Positions 55,012-64,000 of a DNA stretch of 64,000 nt are shown here, one piece after another. Under the pieces are notes generated by a model. The model worked only from the letters and a program-made list of their open reading frames with translations, did not search any database and was not told the DNA's origin. The position numbers and the translations under genes were made by a program. Position 1 is the stretch's first letter. Every line of letters starts with the position of its first letter. Origin of the DNA: Rhizomys pruinosus (lineage: Eukaryota > Chordata > Mammalia > Rodentia > Spalacidae); assembly GCA_009823505.1 (NCBI GenBank), contig VZQC01005910.1, positions 639,760 to 703,759 of the forward strand, read 5' to 3'.

Positions 55012-55505
55012 CCCATAAATTGGAATCCTTCTGATAATTTCAGCAGAAGAATGTAGCTATTATTTGCTGCATGATGAGAAATGAAGATGATAATGATTCT
55101 TAACGCATTATAGTGATGTACAAGGGACCGTCTTTAAAAGTCAAATTCTGGCTCTGTCAGTGTTGTGGCTCTTTGTTCTGACCACATTTGTTTCTTCATT
55201 TTTCTAAGATCGGATTCCTCTCTTAAGTGTTAATATAATAATAGTAATCTAATATGATTTTAAAATCTGGTAGACTGTGATAGAGCTTCTCATGAAAACA
55301 CAGTCAATGGATGTAAGCCATCATCAAGGGGCATATAATTACTCCATGGAAAAGAGTTTCTAGTCACAAACATTGACAATTTAAGAGCAAATAGGCAGAT
55401 GTGGGGATTCTGGAGTTTAGAAGGGTCAGGTGTAATGGAGGAGAGAAAGGAAGGTGAGTGTCTTGGTTGCTGTGTGCTAAAAAAAGTTAAATCAAGAAAG
55501 TTGAG

Positions 55506-55567
55506 TTGGGGACCAGAGAGATGGCTCAGTGGTTAAGATCACATTTGTCCTAATATCTCTTCCAGTG

Positions 55568-55602
<35 letters not shown>
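55506..55602 (+). mobile_element. B2 5' fragment followed by (AT)n
   Basis: 'ggggaccagagagatggctc' and 'agtggttaagatcac' are the first ~40 bp of a B2, cut before the B box. (AT)n follows at 55,566-55,602. Confidence 0.65.
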
Positions 55603-55603
<1 letters not shown>

Positions 55604-55604
55604 G

Positions 55605-57060
55605 TTACCTAACATAGTAGATTTCAAACCCAAATTAGTCAGAAGAGATTAAAGCAGTTACCTCACATAATAAAAGGAATAATCTATCAAGAAGATAAAA
55701 AGATTGCAATCATATATGTATTGAACATTAATGAATTTCAATTAAAAATCCTACTGGGCATAAAAGGGAAAGTCAATCCTGAAACAATAATAGAAGGCTA
55801 CTTTAGTATCCTCCACTGTCATCAAGGTAGATCATTTATATAGGCAAACAGTAAAGAAAACTCAGGGAAACAGCATTGTAGATCAAATGAACTTAAACAG
55901 TATTCCATACAACAGTTGCCAAATCTATATTATTTTCAGCAGTCCAATAAAATTTCTTTTTTCTAACATAGATCACATTCTAAGTCATAAAGCAAATCTT
56001 AACAGATACAAACATTTCAAGATAATGTTTATACTTTATGAAATCACAATGAAATAAAGCTAGAAAACAATAGCAAAATAAGTATAGACGCTATACAAAT
56101 GCATGGAGACTGAAGAACACATTCCTGAATGATGAGTAGGTCATGGGAAAAATCAGGGAAAAATATCTAGAATCAAGTGAAAATGAAAACTCAGCTTAGC
56201 AGAACCTTTGGGGCAAAGTTAGGTCTCAGAGGCAAGATTGCAGTTGTTAGTGCTCATGTTTAAAAAAAAAAACACAAAGAAAATTAATGAAAGTGCATAA
56301 TTTAATAATGTACTTCAATACCTGAGAAAAACAAAAGGCCAAACCCAAAAAAGTAGATGGAAAGAAATAAAAGAAGATCAGGACAGAAATTGATGAATAG
56401 AGACTGAAATAAAAGCACAAAGAATCAACGAAACAAATAATTTGTTCTTTGATAATATAAAGAAGACTAAACTCATAGGCAAACCTACCAATGGAAAGAG
56501 AGAGAAGATCCAAGTGAATAAAATTAGAGTCATAAAGGGGACATTATAACAGATATCACCAATCCAGAGGGTCATTAAGTAACTTTTTGAAAACATAATA
56601 GAACATTGAAAAGAAATAGAAAAATTTCTAGCCCTATATGGCCTACCAAAATTAAACAATAAGATATAAACAACTTAAGTAGGTCTATAAAAAAAGACAT
56701 GATAGAAAGTAATGATAAATTGTTTCCCAACGATAGAATCTCAGGACCTGATGGACTCACTGCTAAATTCTATCAGATTTTTAAAGAGCATCAGTGCTCC
56801 TCAAACTATTCCATGAAGCAGAAAGGGGAAGGACTATTGCCAAACTCATTATATGAAGCCAGTATTGATATCCAAGCCAGATAAGGACACAACTAAAGAA
56901 AACCAAAGACCAATTTCCCTAATGAACTTAGGCACAAAATTCACAATGAAAACTTGTAAACCAATTTCAACAACACATGAGAAAAGATCATAAACCANAG
57001 CAACTGACTTATTTAATTAGGGAAAGAGTGCTCAATTAAATGCCTGTACCAAAAGGATAG
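55605..57060 (+). pseudogene. Old LINE-1 ORF2 fragment (endonuclease to reverse-transcriptase N-part)
   Basis: The plus strand follows L1 ORF2 in order for ~1.4 kb. It begins in the endonuclease domain ('caagaagataaaaagattgc', 'tggagactgaagaacacatt'), passes 'ggccaaacccaaaaaagtag', and reaches the start of the reverse transcriptase. There the translated stretch 56,747-56,793 reads GPDGLTAKFYQIFKEH, the L1 'GPDGFTAKFYQTF' motif. Then 'agaccaatttccctaatgaa' and 'caatttcaacaacacatgag'. Many stops and frameshifts are present, so it is inactive. It lacks ORF1, the catalytic core and the 3' end. One ambiguous base lies at 56,998. Confidence 0.85.
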
Positions 57061-57289
57061 ACAACGGAAGCCTACAAATACACGTCATAACTACAAATGT
57101 GCCCAGACTAATATAACTGAGTACATAAATAAAAAGTGTATTCTAACTAGAAAAGAGGTTAGCAATATTAACACTATCCACAGACACAAACACATACCTA
57201 TGAGTTCATCAGAGCAGATCAGGGTCACAGACACATGGTTTTAAGGGTCATTGTCAAGTAAAACGAACTAATACTCTTCAGGGGAAGAC

Positions 57290-57640
57290 CCTGGCTGAGG
57301 AAAGCTGTATATACACACACATACACACATACATATATACATACATCACACATACACTGTTATGGCTAAGGAAATGCTGCTTTTCCTATCAATAATGCAT
57401 ATTTCTTTTTCCCACTCCCTAAGATTTTGTGAAAGAAAATCTAGAGTACATATAACCATACATACTATATGTACTCTATACATATATATGTACTGAAAAA
57501 ATACATATAGGTGTATATGTATCCTTATATGTGTTATATGTGTGATAATATATTAGAAATATATCATATATATGCTCATATGTGCTCTGAATATATGGTT
57601 ATACATATTAGCACATATATTAGAAAATAAGAAAATATAG
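57290..57640. repeat. Degenerate TA/TATG/CACATA repeats
   Basis: Runs of cacatacacacatacata (57,310-57,360) and tatatgta-type units (57,460-57,620). A further patch lies at 57,965-58,080. Confidence 0.8.
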
Positions 57641-57759
57641 AAAATTCAAGCCAAGCCTCATACTGCTGAAAAACTGAGGTGTTGGAAAATTCAAACAAGG
57701 TTAGTGTGTAGTAAGGGATTGTGACCAAAGGAACCGGAGCTCATTGGTTTACACACATA

Positions 57760-57960
57760 GACAGAGCCAGTGAGCAGGCTCAGTGGTCAAGGTACTTGCA
57801 GTCAAGCCTGATCATTTTAATTCAATTCCCAAGACTCAGATGGTGGAAATGGAGAGCGAGACAGATACCCACACTTGTTCCTTGATCTCTATGTGTGTAC
57901 TGTGTGCTGTCATACACTCCCTATAAATAACTAGAAAAATAAATAAATGTAAAATAATTA
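57760..57960 (+). mobile_element. B3-type SINE
   Basis: 'gtgagcaggctcagtggtca', 'ggtacttgcagtcaagcctg', 'attcaattcccaagactcag', 'atctctatgtgtgtactg', tail ataaataaatg. Confidence 0.68.
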
Positions 57961-58417
57961 AACATACATACAAAGATATATGTTGTCCATATATTCTCCA
58001 CATAAATTCTCCATGTATACATTTTCCATGTGTTTATGTACGTATGCATGTGTATTTACATATATGTGTATATCTATATTTTTACAATGAATATGTCTGA
58101 GAGTCTTACAAAAATCACCCCCTCATACAAAGAGTACATCAGAGTTACAGATCCTTGGTTTTTAGTGCCATTGGCAAGTAAGATAATTTAAGGCTTCTGG
58201 TCCAGAGAAAGACTCAGATAAATTCAGAATGTCTTGTTGGACAAGAAAGTTAAATATTTCAGTAATACTAGCACCATGTTACAAAACAGAGAACCCAGAA
58301 ATGCATACATGTATCAAATAATCATGGAAGTACATATGCGGTTTCCTTTGAGAAAAACAGAAGTAAATGAGATCAGGATTGATAATAACATTTTGACTCT
58401 TTAAAACTGTCAAGCAG

Positions 58418-58664
58418 GGGCTGGAGAGATGGCCTAGCGGTTAAGAGCACCGACTGCTCTTGCAGAGGACCCAGGTTCGATCCCCAGCACCCACATGGTG
58501 GCCGAGAACCGTCTGAAACTCCAATTCCAGGAGATCTCTAGTTCCAGGGGAATCCGAGACCCTCTTCTGACCTCCACGGCATTGCACGACATGGGTGCAC
58601 AGTCTTGCATGCAGACAGTACATTCATACACATACAGAAATAAATAAAATTAATAAAAAAAAAC
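58418..58664 (+). mobile_element. B2 SINE (long subfamily) with target-site duplication
   Basis: ggctggagagatggcctagc, 'ccaggttcgatccccagcac', duplicated 17-bp module, 'cattgcacgacatgggtgca', A-rich tail. The perfect 11-bp ctgtcaagcag lies at 58,407-58,417 and 58,665-58,675. Confidence 0.96.
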
Positions 58665-58675
58665 CTGTCAAGCAG

Positions 58676-59345
58676 ATACACAAATACTTTATACATTTTA
58701 TGCATTTATTAAGTAAAATTTATTTAGGATGAAAAAAAAAAAAACAGAGAACCCACCATAAGGGAGTTCCCAATGATTTGAATCTAGGAGAATTTGGACA
58801 ACAAAAATGAGTCACAATAGTAGTGAGTTTTAACTCATATTATTAATGTGGATATGCCCAAACTAGCATAAGTGAACCTATAAATAAGTGAGTTAAATGG
58901 AAAGCTCTTGATTAACTTAAATGTCCAGTTAATAGGCATGGAGGAATCAATGGGGATATAAAGTCAGCACTTTGGAAGCATAGACTTTAGCAACTGTTCC
59001 ATGCAAGGACCACCCTCAAATGCTAAAACAGTAGGAAAAAGTCAAGTGAGAAACCCAATATGCACATGGTCTCAAATTATATCTCTACACGATACTTACT
59101 AGTTAGGAGGAACTATAGTGAAGGAGCAGAATGGCACTCACATCTGCACAACTGCAAGTTCCCGTCACCAGTACTTAAGCAGTGTGGGCAGCAAACCTCC
59201 CCTGACTGGATCCAGTGAAGAAGAAGCAACATCTGATGAGGATGTTCTTTCCAAAAATTCCTGAGAAAATGCCACATGCATCTAACAAAGGATATATCAT
59301 AATAGAGAAAGCAAGCTAAAGAATAGAACATTCTTCCTCCTCCAA
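58676..59345. other. No recognisable feature
   Basis: AT-rich, with an A run at 58,731-58,744. No gene. Confidence 0.4.
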
Positions 59346-59349
59346 AATC

Positions 59350-59470
59350 CTCACATCAGACCTGGACAGATGTCCCAGCATCCCTCTTTTGACCTCTGTG
59401 GAGATTGCATGATATGTCTACCCTTGCATACATGCAAGCAATGTACTCATTCACACAAAATAGAACTAAA
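59350..59470 (+). mobile_element. B2 3' half fragment
   Basis: 'tcttttgacctctgtggaga', 'ttgcatgatatgtctaccct', 'catgcaagcaatgtactcat' match the 3' body of this lineage's B2; the tRNA-like 5' half is lost. Confidence 0.65.
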
Positions 59471-59643
59471 ACAGGATAACAGTCTGATAATTTGGGTTTT
59501 ACAATTATCTGTTTAGGAAAATTGACTCAATTTAGAGCTATGAGATTTATGGATAAAATTCACAAACTAGGAGATTGTAATTTAATAATTCAAAGTCAGG
59601 TAAGTTCAAAGTATATCATCAAAATATAAAATATGTATTTTAT

Positions 59644-59800
59644 GTGCTGGGTGTGGTGGCACACGCCTTTAATCCTAGCGCTCAGGAGGCAGAGGCAGGC
59701 ATATCTTTGTGAGTTCAAGTCCAGCCTGGTCTACAGAGTGAGTCCCAGGACACCTGGGGCTACAAGGAGACCCTGTCTCGAAAAGATCAAGAAAAAAATA
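59644..59800 (+). mobile_element. B1 SINE
   Basis: gctgggtgtggtggcacacg, 'cctagcgctcaggaggcaga', 'cagcctggtctacagagtga', 'ggagaccctgtctcgaaaag'. 'tattttatg' occurs on both sides as a likely short target duplication. Confidence 0.93.
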
Positions 59801-60097
59801 CTTATTTTATGAGCAAAATCCATATCCTTCATAAACATAAACCAGAAAAATATGGAAGCAATGTAAATAAAGATATCACAATATCACTGAAAGATTTTAA
59901 ACAATATTGAACTAGCAAATGGTATCTTTTCCAGGTTGAAAAAACTCAATATAATATAAGAGAAATAGAGTTCTTAGTTTGCTTTCTGTTACTGTGATAA
60001 AACACTGATCAAAAATCACCAAGGGAAGGGAAGAGTTTATTTGGCTTTTACAGTCCATCATCAAAGGAAGCCAAGGCAGGAGCTCAAAGCAGACCTT

Positions 60098-60114
60098 GAA
60101 ATAGAAACCAATGA
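60098..60114. repeat. Left target-site duplication of the L1
   Basis: gaaatagaaaccaatga, repeated exactly at 61,118-61,134. Confidence 0.95.
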
Positions 60115-61117
60115 TAACACTCTCTGGCATCCCAGAGACCATCTGTAATATAGGTCTCCTTGAGTCAAGCAAGACTCCTCCGTCAGCACCAGCTACACCT
60201 CATCTGCCTGGAAATACTGTGCAGCAGTGGCAGCCATATGTCTGTATATCCCAAATCTAATTGGCTATTGGCTCTCTCCTTGGAGGAATAACCCAAGGCT
60301 GATGTCACAAGCTTACATCCTCTAATGGTTAGGAGATGTTATAAACCACACGAAGACCCTGCCATACTTGACAGAAGAAAATGTAGATCATGAATTGACA
60401 TACCATCCAAACATCTGTGTCTATACCAAAGTAACCTACCATAACAATTAGTACTGTTTAAATACCCATATATCTAATTGTGTGTGCTTCATTAGTAGGA
60501 TCGAAAGGCTATATATTATACTGTTTAAATACCTAAATATCTAATTGTATGTGCTTCATTAGTAGGATTGAAAGGTTAAGCCTGGACAAGCTGGCAGCCC
60601 ATGAAAGAAAACAGCCAGAACTGACTAGAGACCAAGACATCAGCTCCAGAGAAAGTAGAGTGTTTTGCTTCTTATCCACCTGTGCCCCTTTTCTAAGCCT
60701 AGGGAACAATCTGCGGAAGAGGGGGCGTGGTAGAATGTAAGGGCTTTGATTGGGGTTAATGGTGAAACTACAACAATATAGACTGGACACTCATTTGATC
60801 AACTTGATTGAACATACAAGCCCCCCCTTTCAGGATGGTGGGACCCATGAGCTGTATGGGTTTGGGCACAACTGCTTGCAAATTGGTTTTACATGAAGGA
60901 TGCTTGTACTCACAAATTATCACCTATTGTTAAAAAAAAATGAAAACAAAACAAAACAAAAAAGCAGAGAAAGATGCAGAAAACTTACGGCAGAATGCAC
61001 GATCTGCGATGGGTAGGGGTGGGGTGGGGGGAAGGGAAGGGGATATATGCCTGAACTGAATTGGAAAATGATGTATGAAATACACAAAGCATCAATAAAA
61101 ATAAATTAAAAAAAAAA
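60115..61117 (+). mobile_element. 5'-truncated LINE-1 (3' UTR only), 1,003 bp
   Basis: Flanked by perfect 17-bp target duplications and ending in an A run after 'aataaaaataaatt'. Contains a G-rich run at 61,015-61,043 (gggtggggtggggggaaggg), a usual mark of rodent L1 3' untranslated regions. Its 5' third matches the window start (1-290, other strand). No ORF2 sequence is retained. Confidence 0.85.
60452..60576. repeat. ~64-bp tandem duplication within the L1 3' UTR
   Basis: 'tactgtttaaataccc' to 'ggatcgaaaggct' is followed by a second, slightly different version starting at about 60,519 ('tactgtttaaatacctaaat') and ending 'ggattgaaaggtt'. Confidence 0.85.
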
Positions 61118-61134
61118 GAAATAGAAACCAATGA
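61118..61134. repeat. Right target-site duplication of the L1
   Basis: Second exact copy of gaaatagaaaccaatga, directly after the A tail. Confidence 0.95.
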
Positions 61135-61339
61135 AAGAATACATTTCATACATAGCCCAGACCAGATGCCTAGGGATGGTGCTGCCCACAGTAATGTGGA
61201 CTCTCAAATCAATTAGCATTGAAGAAAATGCCCCACAGGCCAATCTGATGGAGGCAATATTTTAGTTGAACTCCCCTCTTCCCAAAATGTCAAGTTGACA
61301 GCTGGGATCATCCATCACAGGAGCGTGGTGACCTGGATC

Positions 61340-61606
61340 AGTGGAGAAGGAACTTTCTGGACAAGCATTGAGGACCCAAGTTATAGATTCCATGCAAAGG
61401 TGGGATGCTGCAGTGCAATTCTGTAATGCCAGCACTTCAAGGAAAGATGAGAGTAGACTCCAAAGAGTTCTCAGAAGCTCAGGACCAGGTAGTCTGGAAC
61501 ATGCAGTGTCAAGCAGAGGGACAGACTGTGTCTCCAAAGGTGGAAGGTGAGGTCCAACTCCAGCAGTTACTCTCTGACTTTCATTCCTGTTGACACCACC
61601 ATCAAT
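61340..61606 (+). mobile_element. Possible B4-type SINE
   Basis: 'caagcattgaggacccaagt', 'tgtaatgccagcacttcaag', 'ctgtgtctccaaaggtgg' and a following (CA)n array have the layout of a B4-type SINE, strongly diverged. Confidence 0.4.
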
Positions 61607-61607
61607 A

Positions 61608-61609
61608 CC

Positions 61610-61645
<36 letters not shown>
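61608..61645. repeat. (CA)n microsatellite
   Basis: About 17 CA units. Confidence 0.95.
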
Positions 61646-61646
<1 letters not shown>

Positions 61647-61649
61647 AAA

Positions 61650-61940
61650 TGTATGGACATCATGCACACATACATGAACATGCACACACACTACACACAG
61701 GAGAACATGCATATGCATCATACTCCTGAACATGTAAATAAATCACATGTGAACATTGTGTAAACATGATAATACACAGATACATCATACACACACAGGA
61801 ACATGCACACACATCATTCATAAGGCATTGTGCACATAGATGAACCTGCACATACAACATACACACATGACCACACCAACACATTCGCCATACCCACAGA
61901 CACACTCATGCATGAACATGCACACACACTGATCATCAGC
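61650..61940. repeat. Degenerate ACATG/CACACA minisatellite, part 1
   Basis: Loose repetition of 'gaacatgcacacacatcat' and 'catacacacaggaacatgc' units. It resumes at 62,500-62,640 beyond the SINE unit. Confidence 0.75.
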
Positions 61941-61958
61941 TTAAAAAAACACAGTTGA

Positions 61959-62491
61959 GGGCTGGAGAGATGGCCTAGCGGTTAAGAGCACCGACCGCTC
62001 TTACAGAGGACCCGGGTTCGATCCCCAACACCCACATGGCGGACGAGAACCGTCGGAAACTCCAATTCCAGGAGAACTCCAGTTCCAGGGGAATCCGACA
62101 CCCTCTTCTGACCTCCGCGGCATTGCACGACACGGGTGCACAGACCTGCATGCAGACAGTACATTCATACACATACAGAAATAAATAAATGCCGGGCGTG
62201 GTGGCACACGCCTTAAAAAAATATCTTATTGTGGGGCTGGAGAGATGGCCTAGCGGTTAAGAGCGCCGACCGCTCTTACAGAGGACCCGGGTTCGATCCC
62301 CAGCACCCACATGGCGGACGAGAACCGTCGGAAACTCCAATTCCAGGAGAACTCCAGTTCCAGGGGAATCCGACACCCTCTTCTGACCTCCGCGGCATTG
62401 CACGACACGGGTGCACAAACCGGCATGCAGACAGTACATTCATACACATATGGAAATAAATAAAATTAATAAAAAATAAAATTAAAAAAAA
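61959..62491 (+). mobile_element. Compound insertion: B2, 24-bp B1 stub, B2
   Basis: B2 number 1 (61,959-62,190), B1 start only (gccgggcgtggtggcacacg plus cctt, 62,191-62,214), short A/T spacer, B2 number 2 (62,234 to about 62,475) and A-rich tail. One candidate 8-bp target duplication, acagttga, lies outside the whole unit (61,951-61,958 and 62,492-62,499). Both B2 copies carry the private changes 'ggcggacgagaaccgtcgga'. Confidence 0.88.
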
Positions 62492-62499
62492 ACAGTTGA

Positions 62500-62640
62500 A
62501 TGTGAAAATATATGAACATGCACAGACATGAATGTGCACATGCATTATACACAGATCACACATGAACATGCATACATATGTACCATACACACAGTCACAA
62601 GCATAAACATGCACACCCATGTCATACTCCCAGACTCCTG
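62500..62640. repeat. Degenerate ACATG/CACACA minisatellite, part 2
   Basis: Continuation of the array at 61,650-61,940: 'atgaacatgcacagacatga', 'cacacatgaacatgcataca'. Confidence 0.75.
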
Positions 62641-62865
62641 CACAGAAATAAAATAGTAAGAGGAAATTAAATATCTTAAATCAATAAGATTTCTAATCAA
62701 ACGATTTAGTTTCTGTTTTTAAGTTGTTTAAAACGTATCTGAATTTTTAAAATATTTGGAGAAGAATCAAAATAATAATGTGGAACTTAATTTTCAAACT
62801 CTATTTTGGAAGCTGAATTTTTGACACTAGATATAATGAGGCAAAGTAATAAGAATAACATCAAA

Positions 62866-63074
62866 GCAGAGCTGGAGAGATGGCTCAGCAGTTAAGAGCG
62901 CCGACTGCTCTTGCAGAGGACCTGGGTTCGATTCCCAGCACCCACATGACAGCTAAGAACCGTCTTTAACCCCAGTTCCAGGGGAATCCGATGCCCTCTT
63001 CTTACCTCCACGGCATTGCACGACATGGGTGCACCAACCTACATGCAGACAGTACACTCATACACATAAAAAAG
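62866..63074 (+). mobile_element. B2 SINE (short subfamily) with target-site duplication
   Basis: agctggagagatggctcagc, B box 'gggttcgattcccagcaccc', 'taaccccagttccaggggaa', 'catgggtgcaccaacctaca'. The perfect 14-bp agaataacatcaaa lies at 62,852-62,865 and 63,075-63,088. Confidence 0.95.
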
Positions 63075-63112
63075 AGAATAACATCAAAAAGGTAAAACTT
63101 TAAAGTATCCTT

Positions 63113-63238
63113 CTAGTGTCAGAATTAATATCATGTGACTAAGCTATATAATATGTATCCTATTAGTGTCAGAATTAATATCATGTGAATTTTTTTTAAT
63201 TTTAATTGTAATTTTATTACTAAGCTACATAATATGTA
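63113..63238. repeat. Small interleaved duplication
   Basis: Block A (tagtgtcagaattaatatca + tgtga) at 63,114-63,138 and 63,164-63,188; block B (actaagctatataatatgta) at 63,138-63,157 and, with one change, at 63,219-63,238. A T-rich stretch of ~30 bp separates the second A and B. Confidence 0.85.
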
Positions 63239-63261
63239 AACTGCATAAAGTAGCTTGAAAA

Positions 63262-63414
63262 AAAATGTTTTTGTCTTTTTGAGACAGGGTCTCCCTGTAG
63301 CCCCAGCCTTCCTGGAATTCACTATGTAGACCAGGCTGGTCTTGAACTCACAGAGATCAGCCTGCCTCTGCCTCCAGAGTGCTTGGATTAAAGGCATGTG
63401 CCACCACTTTCGGC
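63262..63414 (-). mobile_element. B1 SINE
   Basis: Reverse B1: 'gagacagggtctccctgtag', 'accaggctggtcttgaactc', 'aggcatgtgccaccac'. Confidence 0.92.
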
Positions 63415-63730
63415 CTTACTGAGCTTTTGTATATTTCATACAACAATTCTTAATCATATTTAGAGCCCCTCCCCACCCATGCCCCCCTCCACCGTCACTA
63501 GACCTTATGTATCCCGACACACATGTTAAGTCCTATCCAGTCAGGCATTTGTACCCAGATGTCCTTTGCTACAAATTCATTCACTGGAGTCTAGTCACCC
63601 TATCACAAGTAAGGTCTGCTCTCACTCACCCAGTAGTAACCAGTCTCCAACAGTTCCCAGCGCATGCCGCTCTTCACCCATTTCTGTTGCTACACTCAGC
63701 CCTTTTCTGATCCAGTTGACATGGGTCCTG
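63415..63730 (-). mobile_element. L1 3' UTR end fragment
   Basis: 'actgagcttttgtatatttc', 'atacaacaattcttaatcat', C-rich tract 63,465-63,493, then 'agaccttatgtatcccgaca'. Same order as the reversed L1 3' end at 49.3 and 61.0 kb, with a longer stretch of upstream untranslated sequence. Confidence 0.55.
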
Positions 63731-63918
63731 CATATATAATAGTTTACTGTTACTAGTCATGGAGCTATATATTTGACAGAAAGTCTCCCAAATTCAGTAA
63801 ACAAATCTGAGTTGCTAACAATTCATTTCATAAGATTAAATACTCCCAGTGTGTCCCACAAAACATATTTTCAACAAGCTGCTTACTTAAAACAAATCAT
63901 AAAAGAAAATGAAATTAT

Positions 63919-64000
63919 GGGGCTGGAGAGATGGCCTAGAGGTTAAGAGTGCCGACTGCTCTTGCAGAGTACCCGGGTTCGATCCCCAGCACCCACATGG
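63919..64000 (+). mobile_element. B2 SINE, cut by the window end
   Basis: ggggctggagagatggccta, A-box region 'gaggttaagagtgccgactg', B box 'cccgggttcgatccccagca'. Continues to the right. Confidence 0.95.

Larger units (their letters stand above)
59979..61318 (-). mobile_element. LTR-like element split by an L1 insertion
   Basis: Left part 59,979-60,114 ('gctttctgttactgtgataa', 'gaagagtttatttggctttt') and right part 61,118-61,318 ('cccacagtaatgtggac', 'aggccaatctgatggaggca', 'aaaatgtcaagttgacagct') together make one reversed copy of the family at 33,892-34,299. Confidence 0.75.

Noticed and set aside
61262..61687. 141-codon minus-strand frame with a Cys/Val run
   Set aside because: Its N-terminal part is the (CA)n array and the rest overlaps a diverged SINE and an LTR end.

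Overview
The window is non-coding nuclear DNA from a muroid rodent. It is packed with B1 (7SL-derived) and B2/B3/B4 (tRNA-derived) SINEs, LINE-1 3' ends, TG...CA LTR-like elements and long microsatellites, plus a few old mammalian MIR and L2 remnants. The B2 subfamily has a 3' body unlike the mouse consensus I know, so a cricetid-type rodent (vole, hamster or deer-mouse relative) is more likely than Mus or Rattus; this is an inference. I found no protein-coding gene, exon set, structural RNA gene, CRISPR array or bacterial feature. The longest non-repeat open frame (161 codons near 12.0-12.5 kb) is unsupported, so the window is best read as intergenic or deep intronic.

Layout. 1-15.8 kb: L1 3'-end pieces, B1/B2/B4 elements, a three-level nest of insertions (8.17-9.11 kb), a 260-bp polypurine tract (10.6 kb) and a MIR (11.7 kb). 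15.83-31.45 kb: the same ~7.5 kb segment occurs twice in direct orientation (15.83-23.47 and 24.03-31.45), separated by ~0.57 kb. The first copy carries many small indels that spoil SINEs which are clean in the second copy, in patches beside nearly identical stretches. This looks like a false (haplotype) duplication in an unevenly polished long-read assembly, although a true segmental duplication is not excluded. 31.5-47.2 kb: further SINEs, LTR-like elements, a 35-bp minisatellite (41.05-41.25 kb) and quiet unique DNA. 47,219-47,847: an assembly gap beside a long T run. 47.85-55.5 kb: SINEs, L1 3' UTR fragments and a C/T-only tract. 55.6-57.06 kb: an old, inactive L1 ORF2 fragment. 57-64 kb: young B2 copies, a 1,003-bp truncated L1 inserted with a perfect 17-bp target duplication, and a compound B2-B1 stub-B2 unit.

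Nothing forms a gene pathway or operon. The biology visible is retrotransposition: L1 supplies the machinery, the SINEs use it (A-tails and 11-17 bp target duplications around many copies), and later insertions land in the tails and bodies of earlier ones. Repeat family names come from recalled consensus features, and element ends are usually good to about 10-20 bp unless target duplications are given. I found no undescribed functional system. The points most worth checking are the duplicated segment, the paired inverted repeats at 30.94-31.02 kb, the lineage-specific B2 subfamily with a 17-bp internal duplication, and the compound and chimeric insertions.
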